64,000 bases of DNA, from NCBI RefSeq assembly GCF_943371255.1, contig NZ_CALRUC010000007.1, positions 1-64,000 of the forward strand. Direction: 5' to 3'. A model generated the notes under the pieces. That model was not told where the DNA came from and did not search any database. It saw only the letters and a program-made list of their open reading frames with translations. Each line of letters begins with the position of its first letter. The first letter of the stretch is position 1. Shown here in pieces: positions 34,733-41,596 of the stretch. The translations under genes were made by a program, and so were the position numbers. Origin of the DNA: Ferrovibrio terrae_B (GTDB lineage: Bacteria; Pseudomonadota; Alphaproteobacteria; Ferrovibrionales; Ferrovibrionaceae).

Positions 34733-34870
34733 ATGGCTGACGAACCGCAGCAGGAAAGTCCGGATGATGTGGTCGGCGGCGGTGTTGAATGCCGGCCGAA
34801 CGGTGACGTATTTGATCGCGTTTTTCTGCGCGACGGCCGCGTCATCGAAACCAAGCGGGGGCAGGAATGA
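34733..34870 (+). CDS. 45-residue acidic phage protein
   Basis: Starts ATG at 34733 with a gagg ribosome site; MADEPQQESPDDVVGGGVEC and ends IETKRGQE. Acidic N-terminus and mixed C-terminus, no motif. The stop overlaps the transglycosylase start (ATGA), which supports real translation. Confidence 0.55.
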   Translation: MADEPQQESPDDVVGGGVECRPNGDVFDRVFLRDGRVIETKRGQE

Positions 34871-35409
34871 AGATGTTCTTGGGCGCTGCATTGCTAGGCG
34901 TGGCTGCGTGGCTTGGCTTTGCGCGACGGGCGGAGGCGGCAGTTGATGGGGTGACGCTGCCGCCTTCCGACCCGACCGAGGCGAGCCCGGCGCTGGTTGC
35001 GTCCGGGCCGTCAGCCTATGCAGCGATTGCGCGGCAGGCGCTGGGTGAAATGGGTAATCCATTCGATCTGCCGTTGATCATGGGGCTGATGCAAACGGAA
35101 AGCTCTTTCAATCCGCGCGCTGTGTCGTCGGCTGGTGCCATGGGTCTCATGCAGGTGATGCCTTTCGTCGCTGTTGATCGCGGCTATGACCCGAACGCGA
35201 TGTTTGACCCGGAGCAAAATATTCGCTGCGGCATCGCACATCTTGTGTGGACGCGGAATTATCTGATGCCGCTGGGCAAGGGCGATCTGAGTTCGGTCCT
35301 GTCCGCCTATAACGGTGGCGTCGGCAACGTGTCGCGCGGCTGGTTTAATGCCGGCTACGTCAGCAAGGTCATCGCCTATCGCGACAATTGGGCGGGTAGG
35401 GTGGCGTGA
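34867..35409 (+). CDS. Phage lytic transglycosylase (SLT domain)
   Basis: 180 residues with an N-terminal hydrophobic signal or anchor (FLGAALLGVAAWLGFARRAE). SLT fold motifs: catalytic Glu in LMQTESSFNP, GAMGLMQVMP and AYNGGVGNVSRG. It would cut peptidoglycan during entry or release; virion-bound transglycosylases are known in PRD1-type and FLiP phages. It starts the probable lysis block with two small membrane genes. Confidence 0.85.
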   Translation: MKMFLGAALLGVAAWLGFARRAEAAVDGVTLPPSDPTEASPALVASGPSAYAAIARQALGEMGNPFDLPLIMGLMQTESSFNPRAVSSAGAMGLMQVMPFVAVDRGYDPNAMFDPEQNIRCGIAHLVWTRNYLMPLGKGDLSSVLSAYNGGVGNVSRGWFNAGYVSKVIAYRDNWAGRVA

Positions 35410-35552
35410 TGCTGCAGGATGCTTTTCTGGTGGCGCAGACTATCGGTGGCGCGGCCAGCGTGCCGCTGCTGGTAATCCTGTGGCGGCTCGACCGTCGCAT
35501 TTCCAAACTGGAAACTATCGTTGAACTGATCCTGCTGAAAGAGAGGGTGTGA
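35409..35552 (+). CDS. 47-residue membrane protein with coiled-coil tail
   Basis: ATG at 35409, overlapping the transglycosylase stop by 1 nt. One membrane helix (IGGAASVPLLVILW) followed by a leucine-heptad helix (RLDRRISKLETIVELILLKE). This layout is common in phage lysis cassettes (XhlA- or Rz-like). Its TGA overlaps the next start (TGATG). Confidence 0.55.
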   Translation: MLQDAFLVAQTIGGAASVPLLVILWRLDRRISKLETIVELILLKERV

Positions 35553-35776
35553 TGGACTGGCTTAAAAAGCGTATTGGCGAGCGCACGACTTGGGTCGGCC
35601 TCGCTTCGATCATTGCTGGCGTCGGCCAGATTGCCAAGGTGAGCGAAGCGCCGGCCGTTGCCGATGCCGTCGCCAATGTTGGTGTGGCTGTGTCTACCGG
35701 CACCGTGGACCCCATGTCGCTGCTGATCACGGGCCTCGGCACGTATCTGATCGGCATGCGTGACCGGGCGAAGTAA
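35552..35776 (+). CDS. Holin-like small membrane protein
   Basis: 74 residues, ATG at 35552 in a TGATG overlap. Charged start (MDWLKKRIGERTTW), then two hydrophobic segments (VGLASIIAGVGQI; LLITGLGTYLIGM) and a basic tail, the layout of class II/T7-type holins. Context beside the transglycosylase supports lysis. Confidence 0.6.
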   Translation: MDWLKKRIGERTTWVGLASIIAGVGQIAKVSEAPAVADAVANVGVAVSTGTVDPMSLLITGLGTYLIGMRDRAK

Positions 35777-36198
35777 TGCCGAGCGCGGTAGACATCGGCA
35801 TCGGTGCGCCGCGCTATAACAGCGAGGCGGAGGTTCTGACGGCTAAGCCGTGGCTGCAGAACGTCCGCAGCGATGACGGCAGGCGGTGGATCGCCTATGA
35901 CCCGGAGACGGGTCAGACGGTGATTGCCGGCCTGTTGGGTGATCTGGTGCTGGCACAGCGGGCGGCGGCGGGCGCCAGTGGCGGCCTGGCTGGTTTCGGC
36001 CTGACCAAGCAGGGCGAGTATTACGACGCCAGCGGCAACTTGATTTCGGCCTCTGTGTTCGGCGGCGGACTGCTGCCGTTGCCGGGGCTGGGTGCGCTGG
36101 GCTCGGGCAAGTACAAGTGGCTCATTTGGGCGCTGGTGGCCGCTGGCGTCGTGCTGATCGTATCCAAGGGCTCGCGCGGTGGTCTGCGTCGGGCCTGA
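35776..36198 (+). CDS. Phage hypothetical protein with C-terminal membrane helix
   Basis: 140 residues starting in a TAATG overlap. Middle part is soluble with YDPETGQTVIAGLLGDLVLA, followed by a glycine-rich region (FGGGLLPLPGLGALGSG) and a membrane helix (WLIWALVAAGVVLIVSKGSR). Last gene of the late operon; its 3' third is overlapped by the opposite-strand HTH gene. Confidence 0.55.
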   Translation: MPSAVDIGIGAPRYNSEAEVLTAKPWLQNVRSDDGRRWIAYDPETGQTVIAGLLGDLVLAQRAAAGASGGLAGFGLTKQGEYYDASGNLISASVFGGGLLPLPGLGALGSGKYKWLIWALVAAGVVLIVSKGSRGGLRRA

Positions 36199-36614
36199 CG
36201 CATTTTTGCGGTGACGCGGCGGACCTGACGGTCCGACAGATTGCAGCGGCCGGCTATGTCTGCATCGGTCAGGCCGGCGCGATAGAGCCGGCAGATTTCC
36301 CGGTCACGCTCAATTTCATTTTGCTTCCGGGTTTGCACGGCCGCTTTGCGTGCCGTGCTGAGCGCAGCATCCCGGTCTAGTTGCTCCGCGCGCGACATGA
36401 AGTAGTTGGCGATGCCGTTATAGGCATCTGCCAGTTGTCGAAGCTCGGACGCGCCAAGCCTGTGGATGATCCATTCTGGTATCACGCTACCGAGCATTGA
36501 ATATGCCGGTAAACTAAGTGTTTCTGCGCCTCGATATCCGCCATTTAATGCGACGGCGTATTTTCCATAATATACATTATCCGATATATTGATTAATCTC
36601 TCAGCGCCCTTCAC
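36021..36614 (-). CDS. Phage HTH protein whose N-terminus is rewritten by integration
   Basis: Helix-turn-helix region LTDADIAGRCNLSDRQVRRV (about 114-133) followed by a basic stretch and a disordered tail. In the integrated state the frame opens in host DNA at a GTG (MKGAERLINISDNVYYGKY), VYYGKY being encoded by the attachment repeat. In the circular phage the same frame would start at the ATG at 26413 (MLRRHTVYYGKYAV) within the other HTH gene. An internal ATG at 36497 (position 40) is the cautious alternative start in either state. Neither outer start has a clear ribosome site. Probably a regulator of phage transcription. Confidence 0.6.
   Translation of the reverse strand: MKGAERLINISDNVYYGKYAVALNGGYRGAETLSLPAYSMLGSVIPEWIIHRLGASELRQLADAYNGIANYFMSRAEQLDRDAALSTARKAAVQTRKQNEIERDREICRLYRAGLTDADIAGRCNLSDRQVRRVTAKMRQARRRPPREPLDTISTTPAATSAQMSHLYLPEPSAPSPGNGSSPPPNTEAEIKLPLAS
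36559..36587 (+). repeat. dif: Right attachment repeat (attR) and dif-like site
   Basis: The second copy of the 18-bp repeat (36559-36576) is followed by TTATCCGATAT. Together they give a 28-bp dif layout: XerC arm ATTTTCCATAA (36560-36570), centre TATACA, XerD arm TTATCCGATAT (36577-36587). The inner ATAA-TATACA-TTAT dyad matches the arrangement of E. coli dif. Outer arm bases differ, so genuine dif activity is inferred. Confidence 0.65.
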
Positions 36615-36680
36615 CCAGTGTCAGTTGGCCGTAAGGTGCATCCTCCATCCTCGACAATATCACCACCATCCGAGGATCAC

Positions 36681-37337
36681 ATGACGACGACGCTTCCGTT
36701 TTCCCCCCGATATGTCCTGATTGCCGTTCTGACACTGTTTGTTGGTAGCCAGGCTTTCGCGGCGCCGCCGAATGGCGGCCAGCTCAGTTTTACCATCACC
36801 CGCGACGGCAGCGAGGTTGGCAGCCATGAGATGCTTTTCAGGCGAACTGCAGACGACCTGCAAATCGACATCGCCACCAAGGTCTTGGTCAAGGTCGCCT
36901 TCATCCCCGTCTATCGGTTTGAACATGAAGGCCACGAAGTCTGGCATGGCGACAGGCTCACCCGCCTGTGGTCCAAAACCAATGATGACGGCACCTCACA
37001 TGCCCTGAACGTAACCGCAGCCGGTGCGGATCTGGCCGTGCTGGCCGATGGCAAGCCTGTCGTTGACCGCCCGCTGCGCATTCCAGCCAGCCTGTGGCAT
37101 GAAGGGATCCTGCGCCAGAGCGCAATCCTGAATACCCTGGACGGCAGCAGCATGGCGATTGCGGTTTCCGATCTGGGCAGTGAAAGCGTTACGGCGGCCG
37201 GGCGCCCGGTCCCTGCCCGACACTACGCCATTACAGGCGATCTGCAGCGTGAACTCTGGTATGATGAACACAATGTTCTGGTCAAAGTCCGTTTCAAGGC
37301 CAAGGATGGCTCTGACATCGAATATATTCGCCGCTAG
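36681..37337 (+). CDS. DUF6134 family secreted protein
   Basis: 218 residues with a Sec signal (YVLIAVLTLFVGSQAFA). Mature part is beta-rich, resembling DUF3108/DUF6134 beta-sandwich proteins (FTITRDGSEVGSHEMLF; EVWHGDRLTRLWSKTNDDG). The ATG at 36681 has a ribosome site (cgagga); an upstream in-frame start at 36618 lacks a signal and is rejected. It precedes a two-component system by 27 nt and may be its periplasmic partner. Confidence 0.8.
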   Translation: MTTTLPFSPRYVLIAVLTLFVGSQAFAAPPNGGQLSFTITRDGSEVGSHEMLFRRTADDLQIDIATKVLVKVAFIPVYRFEHEGHEVWHGDRLTRLWSKTNDDGTSHALNVTAAGADLAVLADGKPVVDRPLRIPASLWHEGILRQSAILNTLDGSSMAIAVSDLGSESVTAAGRPVPARHYAITGDLQRELWYDEHNVLVKVRFKAKDGSDIEYIRR

Positions 37338-37364
37338 TCGTGCCGCAGACGCAGGAATGCCCGC

Positions 37365-38045
37365 ATGCGCCTGCTGTTAATCGAGGATGAGGAGCGACTG
37401 CGTGAACTGGTGCAACAAAGTCTGGTCCGCGCAGGCTTCACTGTAGATGCTGCCGGTACAGCGGAAGATGCCCAGGCCGCCATCAGCACGGCGCAGTATG
37501 ATGTCATCGTTCTTGATCTTGGCCTCCCTGATACGGATGGCATCACCGTGCTGCAAGAGCTGCGGCAGCGCCGGGATGCCACGCCGGTGCTCATTCTCAC
37601 CGCACGTGATGGCATCGACGATCGTGTCGCCGGGCTGAATTCCGGTGCAGATGATTATCTGCTCAAGCCGTTTGCCATGCCGGAACTGGTCGCGCGTCTT
37701 AAGGCCCTGTTGCGCCGCCCAGCCGGCGTTCTCGGCACGGTTCTGGAAGCGGGCAATATCAGTTTCAACACGACTGACCGCTCCCTCACGGTGGGCGGCA
37801 AGCCAGTCATGCTGACACCACGTGAACTTGCCTTGCTGGAAAACCTCCTGCGTCGCGCCGGCCGCGTTGTTCCAAAGACAATTCTGGAAGAGCGGATATA
37901 CGGATTTGATGATGAGGTGACGCCGAATTCCCTCGAGGTTCTGCTGCATCGTCTGCGGCGCAAACTTGCCGGGTGTCAGTTCTCCGGTGAAATCCATACA
38001 ATCCGTGGTGTCGGCTATCTGCTGGCCGAAGGGGCAGCGCCCTGA
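37365..38045 (+). CDS. OmpR-family response regulator
   Basis: 226 residues. Receiver domain with acidic pocket EDEE, phospho-acceptor Asp51 (VIVLDLGLPDTDG), Thr/Lys switch residues (LTARDG, LLKPF), then a winged-helix DNA-binding domain (LTPRELALLENLLRRAGRVV; VLLHRLRRKL; IRGVGYLL). Closest in look to the QseB/PmrA group. Its TGA overlaps the likely start region of the histidine kinase. Confidence 0.94.
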   Translation: MRLLLIEDEERLRELVQQSLVRAGFTVDAAGTAEDAQAAISTAQYDVIVLDLGLPDTDGITVLQELRQRRDATPVLILTARDGIDDRVAGLNSGADDYLLKPFAMPELVARLKALLRRPAGVLGTVLEAGNISFNTTDRSLTVGGKPVMLTPRELALLENLLRRAGRVVPKTILEERIYGFDDEVTPNSLEVLLHRLRRKLAGCQFSGEIHTIRGVGYLLAEGAAP

Positions 38046-38122
38046 CACTCAACGGCGAGCGCAAGCGCTGGACCCTGCAGGGGCGCCTGGCCCTACGGCT
38101 GGGCTTTGTTCTGCTGGCATCC

Positions 38123-39430
38123 ATGCTGCTGCTGGCAAGCGTCATGGCCCACTATACTTGGCTGGCGATCGACAATCTGGATGATGTCAGCCTGCAGATC
38201 CAGGCCGAGCAGATCGCGGAGAATCTCCAGCTGACAGACGGCGCGCCAACACTTCGGCTGCCTGAAAATCTTCAGCGCGCTTACGATCAATCCAGTGGGA
38301 GCTATCTCTACGCCCTGATCGACAGCAAGAGGAATATACTGATCGCATCTGAAGATAAGGCACGGGACGTATTCTCCGCCCTGTCTGCAGAACAGCTTCA
38401 GCGTCCAGAATCGTACTTCCGCCTCATCAATGGCGATGGCTCCGGCGCTCCTTATTATGTATTGCAGAAAACCCTCGTGGGACGCCCGGACCTGCACGTG
38501 GTTGTGGCGCAAGGCCATCTTCACAGCGACGTTTATATCGATACTCTGCTGACCGAGTTCGCCAGCCATATCGGATGGACACTGCCGATTATCCTGATCG
38601 GCACCCTGCTCTTCTCAGTGTGGACAATCCGCACAAGCCTGCGGCCGATCAAGGACCTGTCCGATCGCGCACGGATGATCCGTCCGGAAACCCGGGGTCT
38701 GCGCCTGCCGACATCGGAAGTTTCAGACGAAATGCTGCCGCTCATTCAGGCGATCAACACGGCCTTGGACCGGTTCGAGAAAGGCTTCGAAGTACAGCGG
38801 CGTTTCACCGCCAATGCGGCTCATGAGCTGCGCACGCCGCTTGCCCTGCTCACGGCCCGGTTGGATCAGCTTGAAGAAAGCGCCACGGCCCAGCAACTCG
38901 CTAGCGATATTGAACGCATGAGCCGGCTGGTTGCCCAGTTGCTGCTGGTATCCAGACTTGAAAATACCACTCCAAACCTTGAGCCTGGCGTAGATCTGAA
39001 CGTGGTGGGAGAAACGGTGGTCGCACTGATGGCCCCGCTCGCCATTGCGCAGAACAAGGCAATTGCCCTACGCCGTGCATCCGCTCCCGTCACGGTGCTG
39101 GCGATGCATCATCAACTAGAAGATGCGGTGCGGAACCTGATCGAAAATGCGATCAGCCACACGCCACCCGGTACTGAAGTGGACGTGTGGATTGGCGAAG
39201 ACGGCAGCCTGGCAGTCCGCGATCACGGCCCCGGTGTTCCCGCTGACCTCCGCGAACGGATTTTTGAACGCTTCTGGCGCGGGCGTGAACGTAGTGGCGG
39301 AGCTGGCCTTGGTCTGGCAATCGTTGCTGAAACCATGCGCGCGCATGGCGGCCGCGTCAGTGTGGAAGATGCCCACGATGGTGGGGCGGTATTCACGCTT
39401 CATCTTCAATTGGATAAATCGGCCCTGTAA
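38123..39430 (+). CDS. Sensor histidine kinase (QseC/PmrB-like)
   Basis: 435 residues from the first ATG. Two membrane helices flank a periplasmic sensor region of about 140 residues (TctE/QseC-like N-terminus), then HAMP-like, H-box with His234 (ANAAHELRTPLALL), N box NLIENAISHT, G boxes DHGPGVP and GGAGLGLAIVAE. The in-frame sequence upstream of the ATG completes the first membrane helix (RLALRLGFVLLAS) and reaches back to a CTG overlapping the regulator's TGA at 38042, so the true start is probably up to 27 codons earlier at a non-ATG codon. Pairs with the adjacent response regulator. Confidence 0.9.
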   Translation: MLLLASVMAHYTWLAIDNLDDVSLQIQAEQIAENLQLTDGAPTLRLPENLQRAYDQSSGSYLYALIDSKRNILIASEDKARDVFSALSAEQLQRPESYFRLINGDGSGAPYYVLQKTLVGRPDLHVVVAQGHLHSDVYIDTLLTEFASHIGWTLPIILIGTLLFSVWTIRTSLRPIKDLSDRARMIRPETRGLRLPTSEVSDEMLPLIQAINTALDRFEKGFEVQRRFTANAAHELRTPLALLTARLDQLEESATAQQLASDIERMSRLVAQLLLVSRLENTTPNLEPGVDLNVVGETVVALMAPLAIAQNKAIALRRASAPVTVLAMHHQLEDAVRNLIENAISHTPPGTEVDVWIGEDGSLAVRDHGPGVPADLRERIFERFWRGRERSGGAGLGLAIVAETMRAHGGRVSVEDAHDGGAVFTLHLQLDKSAL

Positions 39431-39448
39431 TTCTTTATAAATTTCCGC

Positions 39449-39480
39449 GTAAGGCCGCTGTAAGCAGGCCCTCCTATAAG
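39449..39480 (+). promoter_or_regulatory. Tandem GTAAG repeats, candidate response-regulator site
   Basis: GTAAG occurs at 39449-39453 and 39460-39464, exactly 11 bp apart, with ATAAG at 39476-39480. Two half-sites in tandem at one helical turn are how OmpR-family regulators bind. It lies 30-60 nt before the thermostable-hemolysin-family operon, so the adjacent two-component system may control it. Confidence 0.5.
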
Positions 39481-39509
39481 CGACGCATCAGGCCATTACA
39501 GGAGCTGGA

Positions 39510-40109
39510 ATGCGTCTTCAGATCATACCGCCACAAGGCCGATTGCGGGCCGCGGTCGAAACCATGGTGCGCGACGTCTATCGCAGTGAATATGGTGCTG
39601 ATTCCCCCCATTTTCCCGACCTGATGGTTGCCGTCATCGACGCTGCCGGGCGTCCGCAATGCACCGCAGGTTTCCGCGATCACACCTGTCAGTTCTTCTC
39701 GGAACAGTATCTGAACCTGCCCGCGCAAGCCGCGATCGCAGCACATACTGGCGTACCGGTTCCGCGCGATCAGGTGGTTGAACTCGGTCCCCTGGCGGCC
39801 GTCCGGCCGGGCGCCCTGCTGACACTGCTGATCGGATTCGCCCATATCGGCCTGGGCTCCGGGTGTCACTGGGGAATATTCACAGCCACCAACCGGCTGC
39901 GCCGCCTCGCCCGGCGGCTGGACATTCCGCTCATCGATCTGGGCCCGGCCCTGCCAAGCAACGTTATCAACGCAGCGGCCTGGGGCAGCTATTATGACCA
40001 TGACCCACGCGTCTGCGCGGTGGATGGTCAAGCCGCGCGTCAGCGTCTGCTTGTCTCACGGCTGCCATCCAGCACCGAGCCACAATACAGAGAAGCACTC
40101 GCGTCATGA
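39510..40109 (+). CDS. Thermostable-hemolysin family protein (GNAT-like)
   Basis: 199 residues recognisable as the T_hemolysin family: VRDVYRSEYGADSPHFPDLM, CQFFSEQYL, VVELGPLAAVRPGALLTLL, ATNRLRRLARRL. Despite the name, the family looks more like an acyltransferase fold than a toxin; there is no signal peptide. Strong ribosome site (aggag). First gene of a four-gene operon with overlapping junctions (its stop overlaps the next ATG). Likely biosynthetic; the product is unknown. Confidence 0.82.
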   Translation: MRLQIIPPQGRLRAAVETMVRDVYRSEYGADSPHFPDLMVAVIDAAGRPQCTAGFRDHTCQFFSEQYLNLPAQAAIAAHTGVPVPRDQVVELGPLAAVRPGALLTLLIGFAHIGLGSGCHWGIFTATNRLRRLARRLDIPLIDLGPALPSNVINAAAWGSYYDHDPRVCAVDGQAARQRLLVSRLPSSTEPQYREALAS

Positions 40110-41596
40110 GCGATGTTCTGCTTGCCCTGTATCGTCAGGCGTCACAACAACACCATCAGACAGCCTTCACGGACCCTGCTGGTAGTATCGACTTCGGTCA
40201 TCTGGCGCGCCGTGTGGCCGGGCTGGCTGCGACGATGTCTGCACTTCCCGATACGATCGGCCTGTTGGCACCCAGCAGCATTGAGTGGCTGGTTGCCGAC
40301 CTCGCCGGGTGGATGGCGGGAAAGACGATTGTGCCGCTGCCACATTTTTTCTCCGATCAGCAGCTAGAGCATATTGTTCGTGATGCATCCGTTGATTTGA
40401 TTCTTTCAGACCTCGCTTCACATGACCGCCTTGGCGCCGTCGGCATTCGCCGCCAGCCTATCGGCCGAGAGGAAATGGCGGCCGAAGCCACTGCCATGTC
40501 GGGTCGTCGCATCGTTTACACCTCAGGTTCTACCGGCACACCGAAGGGCGTCATCCTTGGTGCGGGACAGATTTGCAATACAAGCGCCGCGCTGATGCAG
40601 GTGACCAAGGCCCATCATCACGACCGCCATCTCTCTGTCTTGCCGTTTTCGCTGCTCCTTGAATCTATTTGCGGAATATACCTGCCAATCCTGGCAGGTG
40701 GTTCCTGCATCATCGAGCCGCAGATCGTGGCTGCATCCGGTCCAGAGATTGCCGTGCAATTGGGCGAAGCCGTGGAACGCCACTGCCCCACCACACTGGT
40801 GCTGGTGCCTCAATTGCTGCAGGCCTGGACCATGGTTGCCGCGGTGGGACGCGTTTCAATCCCTGACAGTCTTCGCTTTGTCGCGACCGGAGGGGCTGCC
40901 ATACCGGACGCGCTGGCTGAGCGTGCCTGGGAACTCGGTATACCGGTGCACGAAGGTTACGGGCTGACCGAATGCGGATCTGTGGTCGCCGTCAATGCAC
41001 CAGGTATGCGTCGCTCGGCTACAGTTGGCCGTCCGCTGCCTGGAAGCAAGGTCAGCATCATGGCCGATGGCGAAATTGTAGTTGCCAGCACGTCGGTTGC
41101 GGATGGCTACCTCAATCGCACGGATGGACCGAGCGACGGTGTGTGGCACACGGGCGATATCGGCGCGCTGGACAGTGACGGCTACCTGCAGATCGCAGGC
41201 CGCAAGGACAACCTGATTGTCACTACCAACGGGCGCAACATTTCCCCGGAGTGGATCGAGACCATGCTGATTGCCGATCCGCGCATCGCACGCGCCGTCG
41301 TATTACCTGCTGCCGATGGGTTTCTTGCCGCTCTGCTTGAACCTTCCGCACTTGGGCTGGCGTGGTCCAAATCTGCAACAGCCGCGACACTGCACAAGCT
41401 GGTAACTCATTTGCTCGCTACTGCACCGGGCTATGCCATCCCACGACACCTGCGCCTTCTCTCCGCCACAGAGTTGGCTGAGACAAGACTCCTGACGCCG
41501 AACGGCAAGCCGCGGCGCGGCGATATAGCAAAGCGCTATGCTGATAAATTTGACATTCTTGACGATGAAACGGAGACCCGACATGCAGTTCTATGA
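40106..41596 (+). CDS. AMP-forming acyl ligase (AMP-binding enzyme)
   Basis: 496 residues of the adenylate-forming superfamily. P-loop VYTSGSTGTPKGVIL, GYGLTECGSV, the hinge region WHTGDIGALDSDGYLQIAGR and the C-terminal catalytic lysine in TPNGKPRRGDI are intact, so it should activate a carboxylic acid as an adenylate. No carrier domain is attached and none is encoded nearby. The next gene overlaps it by 14 nt. Confidence 0.88.
   Translation: MSDVLLALYRQASQQHHQTAFTDPAGSIDFGHLARRVAGLAATMSALPDTIGLLAPSSIEWLVADLAGWMAGKTIVPLPHFFSDQQLEHIVRDASVDLILSDLASHDRLGAVGIRRQPIGREEMAAEATAMSGRRIVYTSGSTGTPKGVILGAGQICNTSAALMQVTKAHHHDRHLSVLPFSLLLESICGIYLPILAGGSCIIEPQIVAASGPEIAVQLGEAVERHCPTTLVLVPQLLQAWTMVAAVGRVSIPDSLRFVATGGAAIPDALAERAWELGIPVHEGYGLTECGSVVAVNAPGMRRSATVGRPLPGSKVSIMADGEIVVASTSVADGYLNRTDGPSDGVWHTGDIGALDSDGYLQIAGRKDNLIVTTNGRNISPEWIETMLIADPRIARAVVLPAADGFLAALLEPSALGLAWSKSATAATLHKLVTHLLATAPGYAIPRHLRLLSATELAETRLLTPNGKPRRGDIAKRYADKFDILDDETETRHAVL

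Larger units (their letters stand above)
26379..36576 (+). mobile_element. Integrated tailless (corticovirus/FLiP-like) prophage at a dif-like site
   Basis: About 10.2 kb bounded by an 18-bp direct repeat. It encodes an HUH rolling-circle initiator, DUF736 protein, packaging-type P-loop ATPase, a probable double-jelly-roll capsid protein, many 26-160-residue membrane or glycine-rich proteins and a lytic transglycosylase. There are no tail, terminase, portal or integrase genes. Size, gene content and one-strand late operon match small icosahedral membrane-containing phages such as PM2 (about 10 kb). All genes look intact, with overlapping starts and stops, so it may be functional. Assignment rests on motifs and layout; remote-homology confirmation was not possible here. 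Confidence 0.85.

Noticed and set aside
26379..36576. Element integrated by a tyrosine or serine integrase
   Set aside because: No reading frame in the element carries integrase or resolvase motifs, and the flanking repeat is dif-like rather than a tRNA end.
36618..36680. Upstream start for the DUF6134 gene
   Set aside because: The extra 21 residues put a polar leader before the signal peptide and have no ribosome site; ATG 36681 has both.
39510..40109. Haemolytic toxin
   Set aside because: Only the family name suggests a toxin; there is no signal peptide and the operon is enzymatic.
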